The notes under the pieces were generated by a model. The model did no database searches. It was given only the letters and a program-made list of their open reading frames with translations, and was not told the origin of the DNA. The position numbers and the translations under genes are program-made. Shown piece by piece: positions 17,507 to 26,537 of a stretch of DNA of 64,000 bases. Location: the NCBI RefSeq assembly GCF_011762185.1, contig NZ_JAASQJ010000001.1, positions 1,054,001 to 1,118,000 of the forward strand, written 5' to 3'. Each line of letters begins with the position of its first letter. Within the stretch, counting starts at the first letter, position 1. Source of the stretch: Dyadobacter arcticus (GTDB lineage: Bacteria; Bacteroidota; Bacteroidia; Cytophagales; Spirosomataceae).

Positions 17507-18673
17507 TTAACTTTTTGGGCTGATGCGTACAACTTTTCCTGAGTTTTCAAGAACAACATAAACATTACCATCAGTGCCCTGACGTACATCGCGAACCCGA
17601 CCAATTTTGTCAAAAATGATCTCGCGCTTCGTCACCTTATTGCCTTTTACGGTTAGATGTTGCAGGTACATGAATTTCAGCGACCCTACCAGCAAATCTC
17701 CTTTCCAATCCTTGTATTTATCGCCGGTCAGGAATGTCATTCCGCATGGCGCGATAGAAGGCCTCCAATAAATAACAGGCTGTTCCATACCGGCAAGCGC
17801 GGTATCTTTTGAAATAATACTGTTGTCATAATCAATTCCAAAGGTAATCTTCGGCCAGCCGTAATTCTTGCCCTTTTCGACGATATTCAATTCATCTCCA
17901 CCTTGTGGGCCATGTTCCGTTTCCCAAATCACCCCGGTTGCAGGGTTGATGATCATTCCTTGTGGGTTACGGTGTCCATAGGACCAGATTTCCGGTTTTG
18001 CGCCTTCTGTTTTTACGAAAGGGTTATCGGTAGGGATTTTGCCGTCTTCATGCAGTCTCACTACTTTTCCTTGATCTCTTGATAAGCTTTGTGAATTTTC
18101 TTTCTGACCACGCTCGCCCAGAGAAAGAAATACATATCCCTTTTTATCAAAAACAATGCGTCCGCCAAAGTGTACATTGGCTTTTACATTCGGCAGCGCT
18201 TTGAATATTTGCTGAATGTCAGTCAGCGCATGGTCTTTGAGTTTGGCACGCATCAATCCGGTGTTGGCCCCGTCGTCGTCACCTTCTTCTCCAGCTGCTT
18301 TTGGAGACGAGTAACTGATGTAAATCCAGCCATTGGTCTTATAATCCGGATGCAGCGCAATGTCAAGCAGTCCACCCTGGCCTTTGTAATAAACAGCTGG
18401 AATTCCGGAAATTTCTTGTGGATCAAGCTTTCCGCCGGTTACCAGACGCAATTTTCCGCCACGCTCTGTTACTAGCAGATCGCCGTTTGGCAACAATGCG
18501 GAGGCCCATGGCATTGTGAGGCCTGTGGCAACGGTGTCTACCTGCAAATTTGCTTCCGCAAACGCCTCCGGATTGGTTTTGCTGTTACTCATTAAGCCAA
18601 TAGAGGCTGTAAACAATAAACCTCCAAGCGCAATCGGGAGGTATTTTTTTAGTAAAGGAATGTTTTGGTTCAT
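17507..18673 (-). CDS. PQQ-dependent sugar dehydrogenase (soluble, beta-propeller)
   Basis: The 388-residue product has an N-terminal hydrophobic export segment (about 12-28), then the glucose/sorbosone dehydrogenase propeller. Seen motifs are MPWASALLPNGDLLVTERGG (53-73), VHFGGRIVFD with the probable catalytic His168, YGHRNPQG at 232-239 (PQQ-binding Arg, Asn and Gln) and EHGPQGGDELN at 253-263. It oxidises aldose sugars to lactones in the periplasm using PQQ and calcium. No PQQ synthesis genes are in the window. The gene lies between an aldo/keto reductase gene (39 bp upstream) and a cytochrome c gene (downstream), consistent with one operon. Confidence 0.9.
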   Translation of the reverse strand: MNQNIPLLKKYLPIALGGLLFTASIGLMSNSKTNPEAFAEANLQVDTVATGLTMPWASALLPNGDLLVTERGGKLRLVTGGKLDPQEISGIPAVYYKGQGGLLDIALHPDYKTNGWIYISYSSPKAAGEEGDDDGANTGLMRAKLKDHALTDIQQIFKALPNVKANVHFGGRIVFDKKGYVFLSLGERGQKENSQSLSRDQGKVVRLHEDGKIPTDNPFVKTEGAKPEIWSYGHRNPQGMIINPATGVIWETEHGPQGGDELNIVEKGKNYGWPKITFGIDYDNSIISKDTALAGMEQPVIYWRPSIAPCGMTFLTGDKYKDWKGDLLVGSLKFMYLQHLTVKGNKVTKREIIFDKIGRVRDVRQGTDGNVYVVLENSGKVVRISPKS

Positions 18674-18712
18674 AGTAATAAAAGGTGAATAAAGGCTTGG
18701 TTTTATAATTGA

Positions 18713-19708
18713 CTATTTAACTAATTCAAGTTTTTCTAAATGTTTCGAGATGAGGCTGATCTCTTCCGGACTCAAAACGACATCCGCAGCAGCAGCATTT
18801 TGCAATGCTTGTTTAGCGTCTCTCGCTCCTGCCAGCGCAATGGTGATACCAGGTTGTTCAATAGTCCATTTCAGGACGAGTTGACCAATGCTCACATTTT
18901 TTTCTTCTGCCAGAGGCTTGATCTGATCCAGGTAGTTGCTAACCCTCGACAGGTTTTCGTCTTTGTAAAAATAAAGTGAGGCACGGTGATCATCAGCAGC
19001 GAATTGATGGCCAGGTTTCATTTTTCCTGTCAGCAATCCGCGTTCCAGAGGACTGTAAGCCAGGATTGATTTATTATTTTCAATGCAATATGGTAGTAGC
19101 TCCTTTTCAATGTCGCGCTTCACCATACTATAAGGAACCTGATCGGAAACAAGACTAATGTACTTAGCTGCCTCCTGCATTAAATCAGCACTGTAATTGC
19201 ACACACCGGCATAACGAACTTTTCCTTGTTCTATCAACCTGGAAACGGCCTCCATGGTTTCTTCGATGGGCGTTGTTTTGTCATGCCAATGAATCTGGTA
19301 AAGATCAATGTAGTCAGTTCCGAGTCGGGTCAGGCTTTCCTCGCATTCTTTGATAATGCTGTCCTTAGCGGCATATTTATAGATGTCAATCTCTTCGCCA
19401 TCATTATTCTTGCTATGCATGGCAAAGTCACCTTTTGCAAGATCCCAGCGCATTCCATACTTCGTCAGGATTTGCACTTTATCACGCGGCAAATCCTTAA
19501 TGGCTTCCCCAACAATTTCTTCACTCAATCCTTGACCATAAACCGGTGCAGTATCTATGGAAGTAACACCCGCATCAAATGATTCGCGGATTGCTTTCAC
19601 GGCTTCACTTCTTTCTGTACCACCCCACATCCAGCCGCCTGCTGCCCAGGCGCCGAAAGTGATCACAGACAATTCAAGGTCGGAGTTTCCTAATTTGCGG
19701 TATTTCAT
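18713..19708 (-). CDS. Aldo/keto reductase
   Basis: The 331-residue protein is a TIM-barrel NADPH-dependent oxidoreductase. The catalytic tetrad is visible: D52 and Y57 in SIDTAPVYGQG, K83 in ILTKYG and H140 in LYQIHWHD. It ends with a typical helix KHLEKLELVK. It likely reduces an aldehyde or ketone in the cytoplasm. It is first in a minus-strand group with the PQQ sugar dehydrogenase and cytochrome c genes, so a role in sugar metabolism is suggested but unproven. A heptad-repeat element fills the gap to the GH92 gene upstream. Confidence 0.9.
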   Translation of the reverse strand: MKYRKLGNSDLELSVITFGAWAAGGWMWGGTERSEAVKAIRESFDAGVTSIDTAPVYGQGLSEEIVGEAIKDLPRDKVQILTKYGMRWDLAKGDFAMHSKNNDGEEIDIYKYAAKDSIIKECEESLTRLGTDYIDLYQIHWHDKTTPIEETMEAVSRLIEQGKVRYAGVCNYSADLMQEAAKYISLVSDQVPYSMVKRDIEKELLPYCIENNKSILAYSPLERGLLTGKMKPGHQFAADDHRASLYFYKDENLSRVSNYLDQIKPLAEEKNVSIGQLVLKWTIEQPGITIALAGARDAKQALQNAAAADVVLSPEEISLISKHLEKLELVK

Positions 19709-19713
19709 GTTGG

Positions 19714-19824
19714 TTTAGCTTTTAGCTATTGGCTTTTAGCTCTTAGCTTTTATTATTTAAAAATTATGAATTTCTCATTTACATCCGAACTAGCTAACAG
19801 CTAACAGCTAACAGCTAACAGCTA
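19714..19824. repeat. Inverted heptad-repeat element B1 (TTAGCTN arrays)
   Basis: The left arm (about 19714-19751) consists of five 7-bp units, TTAGCTT, TTAGCTA, TTGGCTT, TTAGCTC and TTAGCTT. An AT-rich centre of about 40 bp follows. The right arm (about 19790-19824) is the reverse complement of five TTAGCTG/A units (four GCTAACA copies in the + reading). The transcript could fold into a long hairpin. The right arm supplies the TAG stop codon of the GH92 gene. The same architecture recurs at 59465-59558. Confidence 0.8.
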
Positions 19825-22104
19825 TTTCGTCAGCGAAAACGGCGCTTCTTCCGGCTTCGTTCCCCATGTTTTCGACGGTTTACTCGCCATATTGAACTGC
19901 ACTGAACCGCCTTTCTGAATGTCACCATGTTCCAGAAAGGTATTGCTGTATGGTTTTCCATTAAGTGTTGCTCCTTGGATATACATGTTTGCATCATTGC
20001 TGGCGGGCGCCTGAATTGTGAACTTATTGCCATTTTCGAGCGTCAAAGTGGCCTTTTTAAACAGTGGGGAGCCAATAACATATTGGGTAGTACCTGGGGT
20101 AACCGGGTAAAAACCCAGGGAAGAAAAGACATACCAGGCAGAGGTCTGACCATTGTCTTCATCACCGCAATAACCGTCCGGAGTAGGTAGGTATAATTTA
20201 CGCATTACTTCGCGGGACCAATATTGGGCCTTATCCGGTGCGCCTGCGTAGTTGTACAGGTAAATCATATGCTGGATCGGCTGGTTGCCATGCGCGTAAT
20301 TCCCCATATTCATGATCTGCATTTCACGGATTTCATGGATTGGGAAACCATAATAACTGTCGTCAAAGATTGGCGGCAAGGTAAAAACCGTATCCAACTT
20401 TTGGACAAAAGCTTCGCGTCCACCCATCAAACCGATTAATCCTTTTACATCCTGAAAAACAGACCAGGTGTAGTGAATGCTGTTACCTTCGGTGAATGCA
20501 TCTCCCCATTTAAATGGATTAAAGGGTTTCTGAAACTGGCCATCCTTATTTTTACCACGCATCCATTTTGTTTCAGGATCAAAGACATTCTTATAGTTCT
20601 GGCTTCTTTTTAAATAAAGATCAATTTCCTTTTGCGGCTTTTTCAGCTCTTTGCCTAATTGGGAAATGCAAAAATCGGCATAAGCATATTCCAGTGTCCT
20701 GGCCGCATTCTCATTGACTTTTACATCATAAGGTACAAAACCCAACTCATTATAATATTCATGCCCAAAACGCCCCACAGAACTTACCGGCCCGGCGTTT
20801 TCTGTGTTTTTAATAATGGCATCGTACAGTTTGTTGATATCATAGCCCCTGATGCCTTTTACATAGGAATCTGCAATCAGCGAAGCGGAGTTGGAACCGA
20901 TCATACAATCGCGATGGCCGGGACTGGCCCATTCTGGCAGATAGCCGCTTTCATCGTATGCATTGGCCAAACCTTCCATGATGTGCGCATTGAGGGTCGG
21001 GTACATTAAAGTAAAAAACGGAAATACTGCACGGAATGTATCCCAAAAGCCATTATCGGTGAACATATAGCCGGTTTTGACCTCACCATTATAAGGACTG
21101 TAATGCACAACTTTGTTGGCTTTATCCATTTCATAAAACTTCCTGGGAAACAGCAGCACCCGGTAAAGGCACGAATAGAAAGTACGGATCTGATCCACAT
21201 TATCGCCTTCTACCTGAATGCGCGAAAGTTCCTGGTTCCAAGCTGTTCTGCCTTTCTCTTTTGTAACCTCAAAACCATCCTTACCCACTTCACGCTGCAA
21301 ATTAAGTTCTGCCTGCTCCGGACTGATGAATGAAGAAGCGACTTTCACGCCGACCTGCTCACCTTTATTTGTTTTGAAACCGATCACAGCACCAACATGC
21401 GCAGCTTTCAGTTCCAGCGTGTCTTTTGCAAGCTGTTTGCCACGAAATGTTGAAGAAAAAGTAAATGCTTTATCAAAAATAAGGACAAAGTAATTTTTGA
21501 AATTGGAAGGAACGCCCCCGCTGTTTTTGGTGGTATAACCAATGATTTTGCGTTCCGCAGGGATAATTTTGATATAAGACCCACGATCAAAAGCGTCAAC
21601 CAATACAAAGGAGCTGTCGGCTTTTGGAAATGTAAACCGGAACTGCACAGCGCGTTCGGTGGGAGCAATTTCGGTGGTAACATCGTAGTCAGCTAGATAT
21701 ACCTTATAATAATGCGGCTTCACAGTTTCCGCCTTATGCGAAAACCAGCTTGCGCGGCTATCTTCATCAATTTTCAATTTTCCGGTTATGGGCATGATCG
21801 AAAATTGACCATAATCATTAATCCAGGGGCTTGGCTGATGGGTTTGCTTGAAGCCACGGATTTTTTCAGCGTCATACATATAGCTCCAACCGTCACCCAT
21901 TTTACCGGTTTGCGGCATCCAGAAGTTCATGCCCCAGGGTAATGCAATGGCCGGGTAAGTGTTACCCGCAGAAAGGCTGAATTTGGATTGCGTGCCCATC
22001 AATGGATTAACAAGGTCAACGAGGTTCGTTTGGGCCGATGTCTGTCCGAAAAGTAAAGTGGTATGTATTAACAGGAATAAAAGGCAGTAAAGGCTTTTTT
22101 TCAT
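19822..22104 (-). CDS. GH92 family alpha-mannosidase
   Basis: The 760-residue product has a signal peptide (about 1-20, ending LLFG-Q) and the two-domain GH92 pattern. VNPLMGT (32-38) and GNTYPAIALPWGM (47-59) lie in the N-terminal beta-sandwich; FTEGNSIHYTW (537-547) and GDEDNGQTSAWYVFSSLGF (647-665) in the helical barrel. By comparison with characterised Bacteroides enzymes, E539 and D648/D650 are the probable catalytic acid and base; both are present. The family removes alpha-mannose from N-glycans or mannans in a calcium-dependent inverting reaction. It has no polysaccharide-utilisation neighbours (SusCD), so the substrate is unclear. Its stop codon lies in a repeat arm. Confidence 0.93.
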   Translation of the reverse strand: MKKSLYCLLFLLIHTTLLFGQTSAQTNLVDLVNPLMGTQSKFSLSAGNTYPAIALPWGMNFWMPQTGKMGDGWSYMYDAEKIRGFKQTHQPSPWINDYGQFSIMPITGKLKIDEDSRASWFSHKAETVKPHYYKVYLADYDVTTEIAPTERAVQFRFTFPKADSSFVLVDAFDRGSYIKIIPAERKIIGYTTKNSGGVPSNFKNYFVLIFDKAFTFSSTFRGKQLAKDTLELKAAHVGAVIGFKTNKGEQVGVKVASSFISPEQAELNLQREVGKDGFEVTKEKGRTAWNQELSRIQVEGDNVDQIRTFYSCLYRVLLFPRKFYEMDKANKVVHYSPYNGEVKTGYMFTDNGFWDTFRAVFPFFTLMYPTLNAHIMEGLANAYDESGYLPEWASPGHRDCMIGSNSASLIADSYVKGIRGYDINKLYDAIIKNTENAGPVSSVGRFGHEYYNELGFVPYDVKVNENAARTLEYAYADFCISQLGKELKKPQKEIDLYLKRSQNYKNVFDPETKWMRGKNKDGQFQKPFNPFKWGDAFTEGNSIHYTWSVFQDVKGLIGLMGGREAFVQKLDTVFTLPPIFDDSYYGFPIHEIREMQIMNMGNYAHGNQPIQHMIYLYNYAGAPDKAQYWSREVMRKLYLPTPDGYCGDEDNGQTSAWYVFSSLGFYPVTPGTTQYVIGSPLFKKATLTLENGNKFTIQAPASNDANMYIQGATLNGKPYSNTFLEHGDIQKGGSVQFNMASKPSKTWGTKPEEAPFSLTK

Positions 22105-22314
22105 GGTTAGGAACGAATCTTGGGTAGAGTAATGAAATTGCGAAAGAACAAATGTAATGTAAGGTCAGATAACAAAAACCAATCGGTCAAAAGTTTTACA
22201 ATCGCGTCATTCAACCTGACATTTTGTACCGGCATAGTTCTTTACGGGCTTGAAACAATAAGAATACCCACCAATTGAAATTTTAATAATAAGTTACGTA
22301 TTGATATAAATCAC

Positions 22315-23709
22315 ATGACTGAACACTTAGATCGCCTGACCCCCCGCCAGATCGTTTTCGAACTTGACCAATACATTATCGGACAAAATGACGCGAAACG
22401 TAATGTTGCAATTGCTTTGAGGAACAGGTGGAGGCGCATGAATAGTCCGGCCGACATTCAGAAAGAAATCATACCGAACAACATATTAATGATAGGGGCG
22501 ACAGGTGTTGGTAAAACCGAAATTGCCAGACGTCTGGCTAAGATAGCAGATGCGCCCTTTGTGAAAGTGGAAGCCTCAAAATTTACAGAAGTGGGTTACG
22601 TCGGACGCGACGTGGAAAGCATGGTTCGCGACCTGGTAGAACAAGCCGTGGGAATGGTGCGGACGCAGAAAAAGGAAGAGGTGAAGATTAAAGCCGAGCA
22701 GGCTGTTGAAGATATTATTTTGGATGCGTTGATACCTCCTGTTCATGGAGCGGGAGTTGCAAAGGTAAAAAATGATAATGGTTCTGATGAAATGCCCGAG
22801 GATGATGCGGAGCTAAACCAGCGAACCAGAGAACGTTTTAGGGAAAAAATTCGCAATGGAGAACTGGACAACCGCAAGATTGAAATTGAAATCCAGCAAA
22901 ACCAGGCGCCTAGTGTGGGGATGATTGGTGGATCGGTGGACGATGTTTCCATGATGAATATCCAGGAAATGATCGGTAATATGATGCCGAGACGTGGTAA
23001 GAAGAGAAAGGTGACTGTGGAAGAAGCCAGGAAAATTTTGCTAGATGAAGAAGCTTTGAAGCTGATCGATATGGATGAGGTGAAGATGGAGGCGATCAGG
23101 AAGGCTGAAAACCTTGGGATTATATTTATTGATGAGATTGATAAGGTTGCATCCAGCAGATCGGGTGGCGGCGGCGGTCCGGATGTGAGCCGGGAAGGTG
23201 TGCAACGCGATTTGCTTCCAATTGTCGAAGGCAGCGCGGTGAATACCAAACATGGCGTAATCAACACAGACCATATTCTTTTTGTCGCGGCAGGCGCATT
23301 TCACGTTTCAAAGCCTTCGGACCTTATTCCGGAATTACAGGGACGTTTCCCGATCCGAGTTGAATTGAGTAGCCTGACGGAAAGTGATTTTTATCAAATC
23401 CTGAAAACGCCGAAAAACGCGCTGACCAAGCAGTACGTAGCAATGATGGAAGCGGAGGGCGTAAAACTGGAATTTGAAGACGGCGCAATCAAGGAAATTG
23501 CTAAAATTGCTTTTGAAGTCAACGGCGAGGTCGAAAACATTGGCGCCCGCCGTTTGCAAACGGTTATGAGTTTACTTCTCAACGATTTTATGTTCGATAT
23601 CCCTGACGTGATCGGACCAGATTCAAACCTGAAGGTAACAGCTGATATGGTTCATGAAAAACTGTCCCATCTGGTTAAGAATCGGGATTTGAGCCAGTAT
23701 ATTCTTTGA
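22315..23709 (+). CDS. hslU: HslU (ClpY) ATPase subunit of the HslUV protease
   Basis: The 464-residue protein has the N-terminal TPRQIVFELDQYIIGQ block, Walker A GATGVGKT (61-68) and the substrate-gripping pore loop GYVG (94-97). It also has a variable I-domain with acidic and Met-rich stretches, Walker B FIDEIDK, and sensor regions with QGRFPIRVE. The tail ends SQYIL, which docks on HslV. Length is normal. The hexamer unfolds proteins and feeds them to the HslV peptidase in the cytoplasm. No hslV is visible next to it, so the two genes are separated in this genome. It ends at the edge of a repeat element. Confidence 0.96.
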   Translation: MTEHLDRLTPRQIVFELDQYIIGQNDAKRNVAIALRNRWRRMNSPADIQKEIIPNNILMIGATGVGKTEIARRLAKIADAPFVKVEASKFTEVGYVGRDVESMVRDLVEQAVGMVRTQKKEEVKIKAEQAVEDIILDALIPPVHGAGVAKVKNDNGSDEMPEDDAELNQRTRERFREKIRNGELDNRKIEIEIQQNQAPSVGMIGGSVDDVSMMNIQEMIGNMMPRRGKKRKVTVEEARKILLDEEALKLIDMDEVKMEAIRKAENLGIIFIDEIDKVASSRSGGGGGPDVSREGVQRDLLPIVEGSAVNTKHGVINTDHILFVAAGAFHVSKPSDLIPELQGRFPIRVELSSLTESDFYQILKTPKNALTKQYVAMMEAEGVKLEFEDGAIKEIAKIAFEVNGEVENIGARRLQTVMSLLLNDFMFDIPDVIGPDSNLKVTADMVHEKLSHLVKNRDLSQYIL

Positions 23710-23883
23710 AAGGGAGGAAGGGAGGAAGGGGAGAAATGGAGGAAGGGGAGAAATGGAGGAAGGGGAGAAAGGGAGGAAGGGGAGAAATGGAGAAAGGGGA
23801 GAGAAATCTTCTCCCTTTCGTCCCTCATCCCTTTCCTCCCTTTTCCTTTCCTTTCCTCCCTTTTCCTTTTCTCCCTTTTTTTC
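23708..23883. repeat. Polypurine/polypyrimidine inverted element A1
   Basis: A purine-only arm (about 23708-23806) is followed by a pyrimidine arm (about 23807-23883) that is its imperfect reverse complement. The purine arm holds four 17-bp tandem units of the type GGAGAAATGGAGGAAGG at 23730-23797. The element starts at the hslU TGA and ends at the stop of the convergent esterase gene. It could form a hairpin in RNA and a triplex-prone tract in DNA, and it probably ends both transcripts. The same architecture appears at 58232-58763 and 62418-62549. Confidence 0.8.
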
Positions 23884-24973
23884 ATTCCAAAAACAACCAT
23901 TTCATAGCAAGCGGAAACTCTTGGCTCCATTGCTTTTCTTCGTGTTTGCCTTTGGGGTCGATGGAAGATTTGATTTTTACGCGGTCATAGCCAAATGCCT
24001 GGGTTTCCAGCGTTTCCTGCAATTTCTTGAAGTTGGGCAGCATATTCGCACCTTCTTTTCCTCCGGCGTACAGATAAATACGACTTTCGAAAGGCTCGAA
24101 GAAGTGGATTACGTCAAAATATACACGTTGTGAAATCCACAGCGATGGTGAAAAGATCATCATCTTTCCGAACACCTGCGGGAACATTAAGGCAGCATAG
24201 AGGCTAAGCAACCCACCTACGGAACTACCACCAATACCTGTATTCAGCCTTTCCGGCTTCGTTCTGTATTTTTTGTCAATATGTGGCTTTAACGTCGTTG
24301 CAATAAACCGCAAAAACAATTCACCTTGCCCTTTGCCCAGCTTCGGGTTGGTGTATGGAGAAAATTCCAGGATACGATCTTCGCCGCCGTGATCAATAGC
24401 GACGATAATTACACCCGTTTTGTGTTCTTTTGCGAGTTTAGTCAGACTTTGATCAATTTCCCAATTGCCATAGGGCGAACCTTCACCAAATAGATTCTGC
24501 GCATCATTCATGTAAAGCACTGGAAAGCTAAGGTCTGGCCTCTCGTAATAATCATGCGGCAGTAACACCTGGATACGGCGGGTTTTATTAAACTGGGGTA
24601 TTTCAAAAGTGTCCGAAACCAGTTCGACGATCGGGGAGAAATCGGTTTTTTCTGAATTGTCAATCTGCCAGCGTGCCACCGTATCTTGAACGATTCCATC
24701 TCCTTTAACGGCGACACGATTGCCATAAGGTTTGCCAAATCGGTCCAGCTCTACCTGGTCCCAGCCACCTCTGGTATATTTATATTCCAATGGATCAGGT
24801 AGTTCCATTGTTTCAGGGAACTGAAACTGATATTTGCCTGAGCTAACATTAATCATCTGAAATTCCTGCAGATCAGGAAGCCATTTGCAAAAATTGCCGG
24901 TGATGTATACGGGGCGTTTATCGAAGGCAGGTGTGCTTAATTCAATAATAAGGGTTTCTACTACTACTTGCAT
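23882..24973 (-). CDS. Esterase-like alpha/beta hydrolase with N-terminal beta-sandwich
   Basis: From ATG 24973 the protein has 363 residues; a GTG at 24988 would add five. The first about 115 residues resemble a carbohydrate-binding or enterochelin-esterase-like N-domain (PVYITGNFCKWLPD, LEYKYTRGGWDQVELD). The C-domain is a putative-esterase fold with RIQVLLPHDYY, VLYMNDAQNLF and the nucleophile elbow GGSSVGG (248-254, likely Ser251). A His lies near residue 342 (GKHEEKQW). No signal peptide is seen. It probably hydrolyses an ester of unknown type. It lies downstream of folA, in the same direction as fmt and folA. Confidence 0.8.
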   Translation of the reverse strand: MQVVVETLIIELSTPAFDKRPVYITGNFCKWLPDLQEFQMINVSSGKYQFQFPETMELPDPLEYKYTRGGWDQVELDRFGKPYGNRVAVKGDGIVQDTVARWQIDNSEKTDFSPIVELVSDTFEIPQFNKTRRIQVLLPHDYYERPDLSFPVLYMNDAQNLFGEGSPYGNWEIDQSLTKLAKEHKTGVIIVAIDHGGEDRILEFSPYTNPKLGKGQGELFLRFIATTLKPHIDKKYRTKPERLNTGIGGSSVGGLLSLYAALMFPQVFGKMMIFSPSLWISQRVYFDVIHFFEPFESRIYLYAGGKEGANMLPNFKKLQETLETQAFGYDRVKIKSSIDPKGKHEEKQWSQEFPLAMKWLFLE

Positions 24974-25017
24974 TCTTGTTCGAGTCACTGAGAGTTACGT
25001 GGCATCAAAAGTACTCA

Positions 25018-25515
25018 TTATTCTTCTTTCTTAAAATATTTTACAAATTCAAATTCGACTGTATGCCGCTCATCTGTTTTATGAACAATGCGTTCTGTCT
25101 CAATCCAGGCATCAGGATCGGCTATTTCAAAGTAAGTGTCGCCTTCGATTTGCAATTTGACCTCAGTTACGTAGAGTCGGTCGGAGATAGGTTGAGCCAA
25201 TCTGTAAATTTCTCCTCCCCCAATTACAAACACTTCATTAGTCTGCAATTCGCGTGCCAGCCGGATGGCTTCCTCCAGAGAATGTGCGACGACAACACCT
25301 TCGAAAGAGAAGGCCGGATTTTTGGTAACAACAATAGAAACCCGACCGGGCAAAGGCTTTCCGATGGATTCAAATGTTTTTCTTCCCATGATCATCGGAT
25401 GATTCAGGGTAAGTTGTTTGAAACGCTTTAAATCATCAGGTAATCTCCACAAAAGTTGATTATCTCTTCCAATAACGCCATTTTCTGAAACGGCAACAAT
25501 GATTGATATGAGCAT
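25018..25515 (-). CDS. folA: Dihydrofolate reductase
   Basis: The 165-residue protein reduces dihydrofolate to tetrahydrofolate with NADPH. The family signature is intact: SIIVAVSENGVIG (4-16), LLWRLPDDLKRF with the catalytic Asp27 at 21-32, MGRKTFESIG (43-52), LPGR (55-58) and EVFVIGGGEIY around residue 101. Length is normal for a bacterial enzyme. It follows fmt by 24 bp on the same strand. The two share one-carbon metabolism: fmt uses 10-formyl-tetrahydrofolate, so co-transcription makes sense. Confidence 0.97.
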   Translation of the reverse strand: MLISIIVAVSENGVIGRDNQLLWRLPDDLKRFKQLTLNHPMIMGRKTFESIGKPLPGRVSIVVTKNPAFSFEGVVVAHSLEEAIRLARELQTNEVFVIGGGEIYRLAQPISDRLYVTEVKLQIEGDTYFEIADPDAWIETERIVHKTDERHTVEFEFVKYFKKEE

Positions 25516-25539
25516 GAAATAATGTTAATCTGATGTCTG

Positions 25540-26460
25540 TTAAAACTTATAACCACGGAGGAATTCGATGGTACTCATGCGTTTTTTACCTTCCAATTGC
25601 AATTCCTCGATAGCCAGCCAGCCCTCGGAAGCTTTAAAATAGAGGTAAGTCTTATTATCGGTTTTAATGTCCCCCGGATTCCCTGGATCTTCAATGGTGA
25701 TCAGGATAGTTTTAAAGATCTTACAGGAGAGTGCGTCTAAAATCATCCATGCGGCAGGGTAGGGAGACAGGCCTCTTACGAAATTATGGATCTGCTCAGC
25801 AGGCTTACTCCAAACAATTTGACAGGTTTCGCGGAAAATTTTTGGTGCTGATTTGAATTCTTCCGGCTCCTGCTGCCGTTCCTGTGGATAGTTTCCTTCC
25901 TCAATCGCCTTTACGGTTTTTACAACCAGTCCCGCGCCTTTTTTCATAAGTCGTTCATAGAGCGAACCTGCATTGTCATCTGGATAAATAGGCTCTTTTT
26001 CCTGGAAAATAATTTTGCCGGTATCAATGTCTTTTTCTATAAAGAAAGTGGTAACGCCCGTTTCCGTTTCGCCGTTGATGACTGCCCAATTGATCGGTGC
26101 GGCGCCCCGGTATTGAGGCAAAAGCGAGCTATGCAAATTGAATGTTCCCCTTGACGGCATGCCCCAAACCACCTCGGGCAGCATGCGGAAGGCAACTACC
26201 ACCTGTAGGTCCGCCTCGTAGGATCTCAGATGTTCCAGAAACGCAGGGTCCTTCAATTTTTCGGGTTGCAAAACGGGTATCCCCTGGGCTTCTGCATATA
26301 CTTTTACAGGTGAAGCAGTTTGCTTCTGACCCCGACCGGAAGGCTTATCAGGCACAGTAATTACGGCGACAACATTAGATTTGTTTTCGACCAGGCTTTG
26401 TAAACTTGGGACCGCGAATTCCGGTGTTCCCATAAAAATGATTCTTAATGGATTTGACAT
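25540..26460 (-). CDS. fmt: Methionyl-tRNA formyltransferase
   Basis: The 306-residue protein formylates initiator Met-tRNA using 10-formyl-THF. It has RIIFMGTPEFAVPSL (6-20) and the catalytic set N108, H110 and D146, seen in TFNLHSSLLPQYRGAAPINW and DIDTGKI. The C-terminal OB-like RNA-binding domain follows, including FVRGLSPYPAAW. Length is close to the family norm. It is first in the fmt-folA run and divergent from greA. The 228 bp between the two genes holds the greA leader. Confidence 0.97.
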   Translation of the reverse strand: MSNPLRIIFMGTPEFAVPSLQSLVENKSNVVAVITVPDKPSGRGQKQTASPVKVYAEAQGIPVLQPEKLKDPAFLEHLRSYEADLQVVVAFRMLPEVVWGMPSRGTFNLHSSLLPQYRGAAPINWAVINGETETGVTTFFIEKDIDTGKIIFQEKEPIYPDDNAGSLYERLMKKGAGLVVKTVKAIEEGNYPQERQQEPEEFKSAPKIFRETCQIVWSKPAEQIHNFVRGLSPYPAAWMILDALSCKIFKTILITIEDPGNPGDIKTDNKTYLYFKASEGWLAIEELQLEGKKRMSTIEFLRGYKF

Positions 26461-26510
26461 ACAGCTTGCCGCTTTTGGATAAAAATGGTGTTACCATTCA
26501 CAAATATTAT

Positions 26511-26518
26511 TATTTTTG
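26511..26518 (+). promoter_or_regulatory. Candidate -7 box of the greA leader promoter
   Basis: TATTTTTG matches the Bacteroidota TAnnTTTG -7 consensus exactly. No good TTTG box is found at the expected distance upstream, so the call rests on the -7 box and on the position in front of the leader ORF. Confidence 0.35.
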
Positions 26519-26537
26519 CTGTTCTTAACAGAAAATT

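Noticed and set aside
19822-22104. HGNQP in the GH92 protein, where a Glu is common, as a sign of a changed catalytic acid
   Set aside because: By spacing to GDEDNG (D648/D650), the catalytic acid is more likely Glu539 in FTEGN, which is intact. The Gln is probably a tolerated change.
22743-23267. 174-residue minus-strand frame inside hslU
   Set aside because: It is fully antisense to a conserved gene, with low-complexity Ser/Ile sequence.
22315-23709. Missing hslV as a sign of an unusual HslU-only system
   Set aside because: hslU and hslV need not be adjacent in this phylum. The C-terminal docking tail is intact and the window shows only part of the genome.
23730-23797. 17-bp tandem repeats considered as a CRISPR array
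   Set aside because: The units are contiguous with no spacers, and they are simple purine sequence without cas genes.
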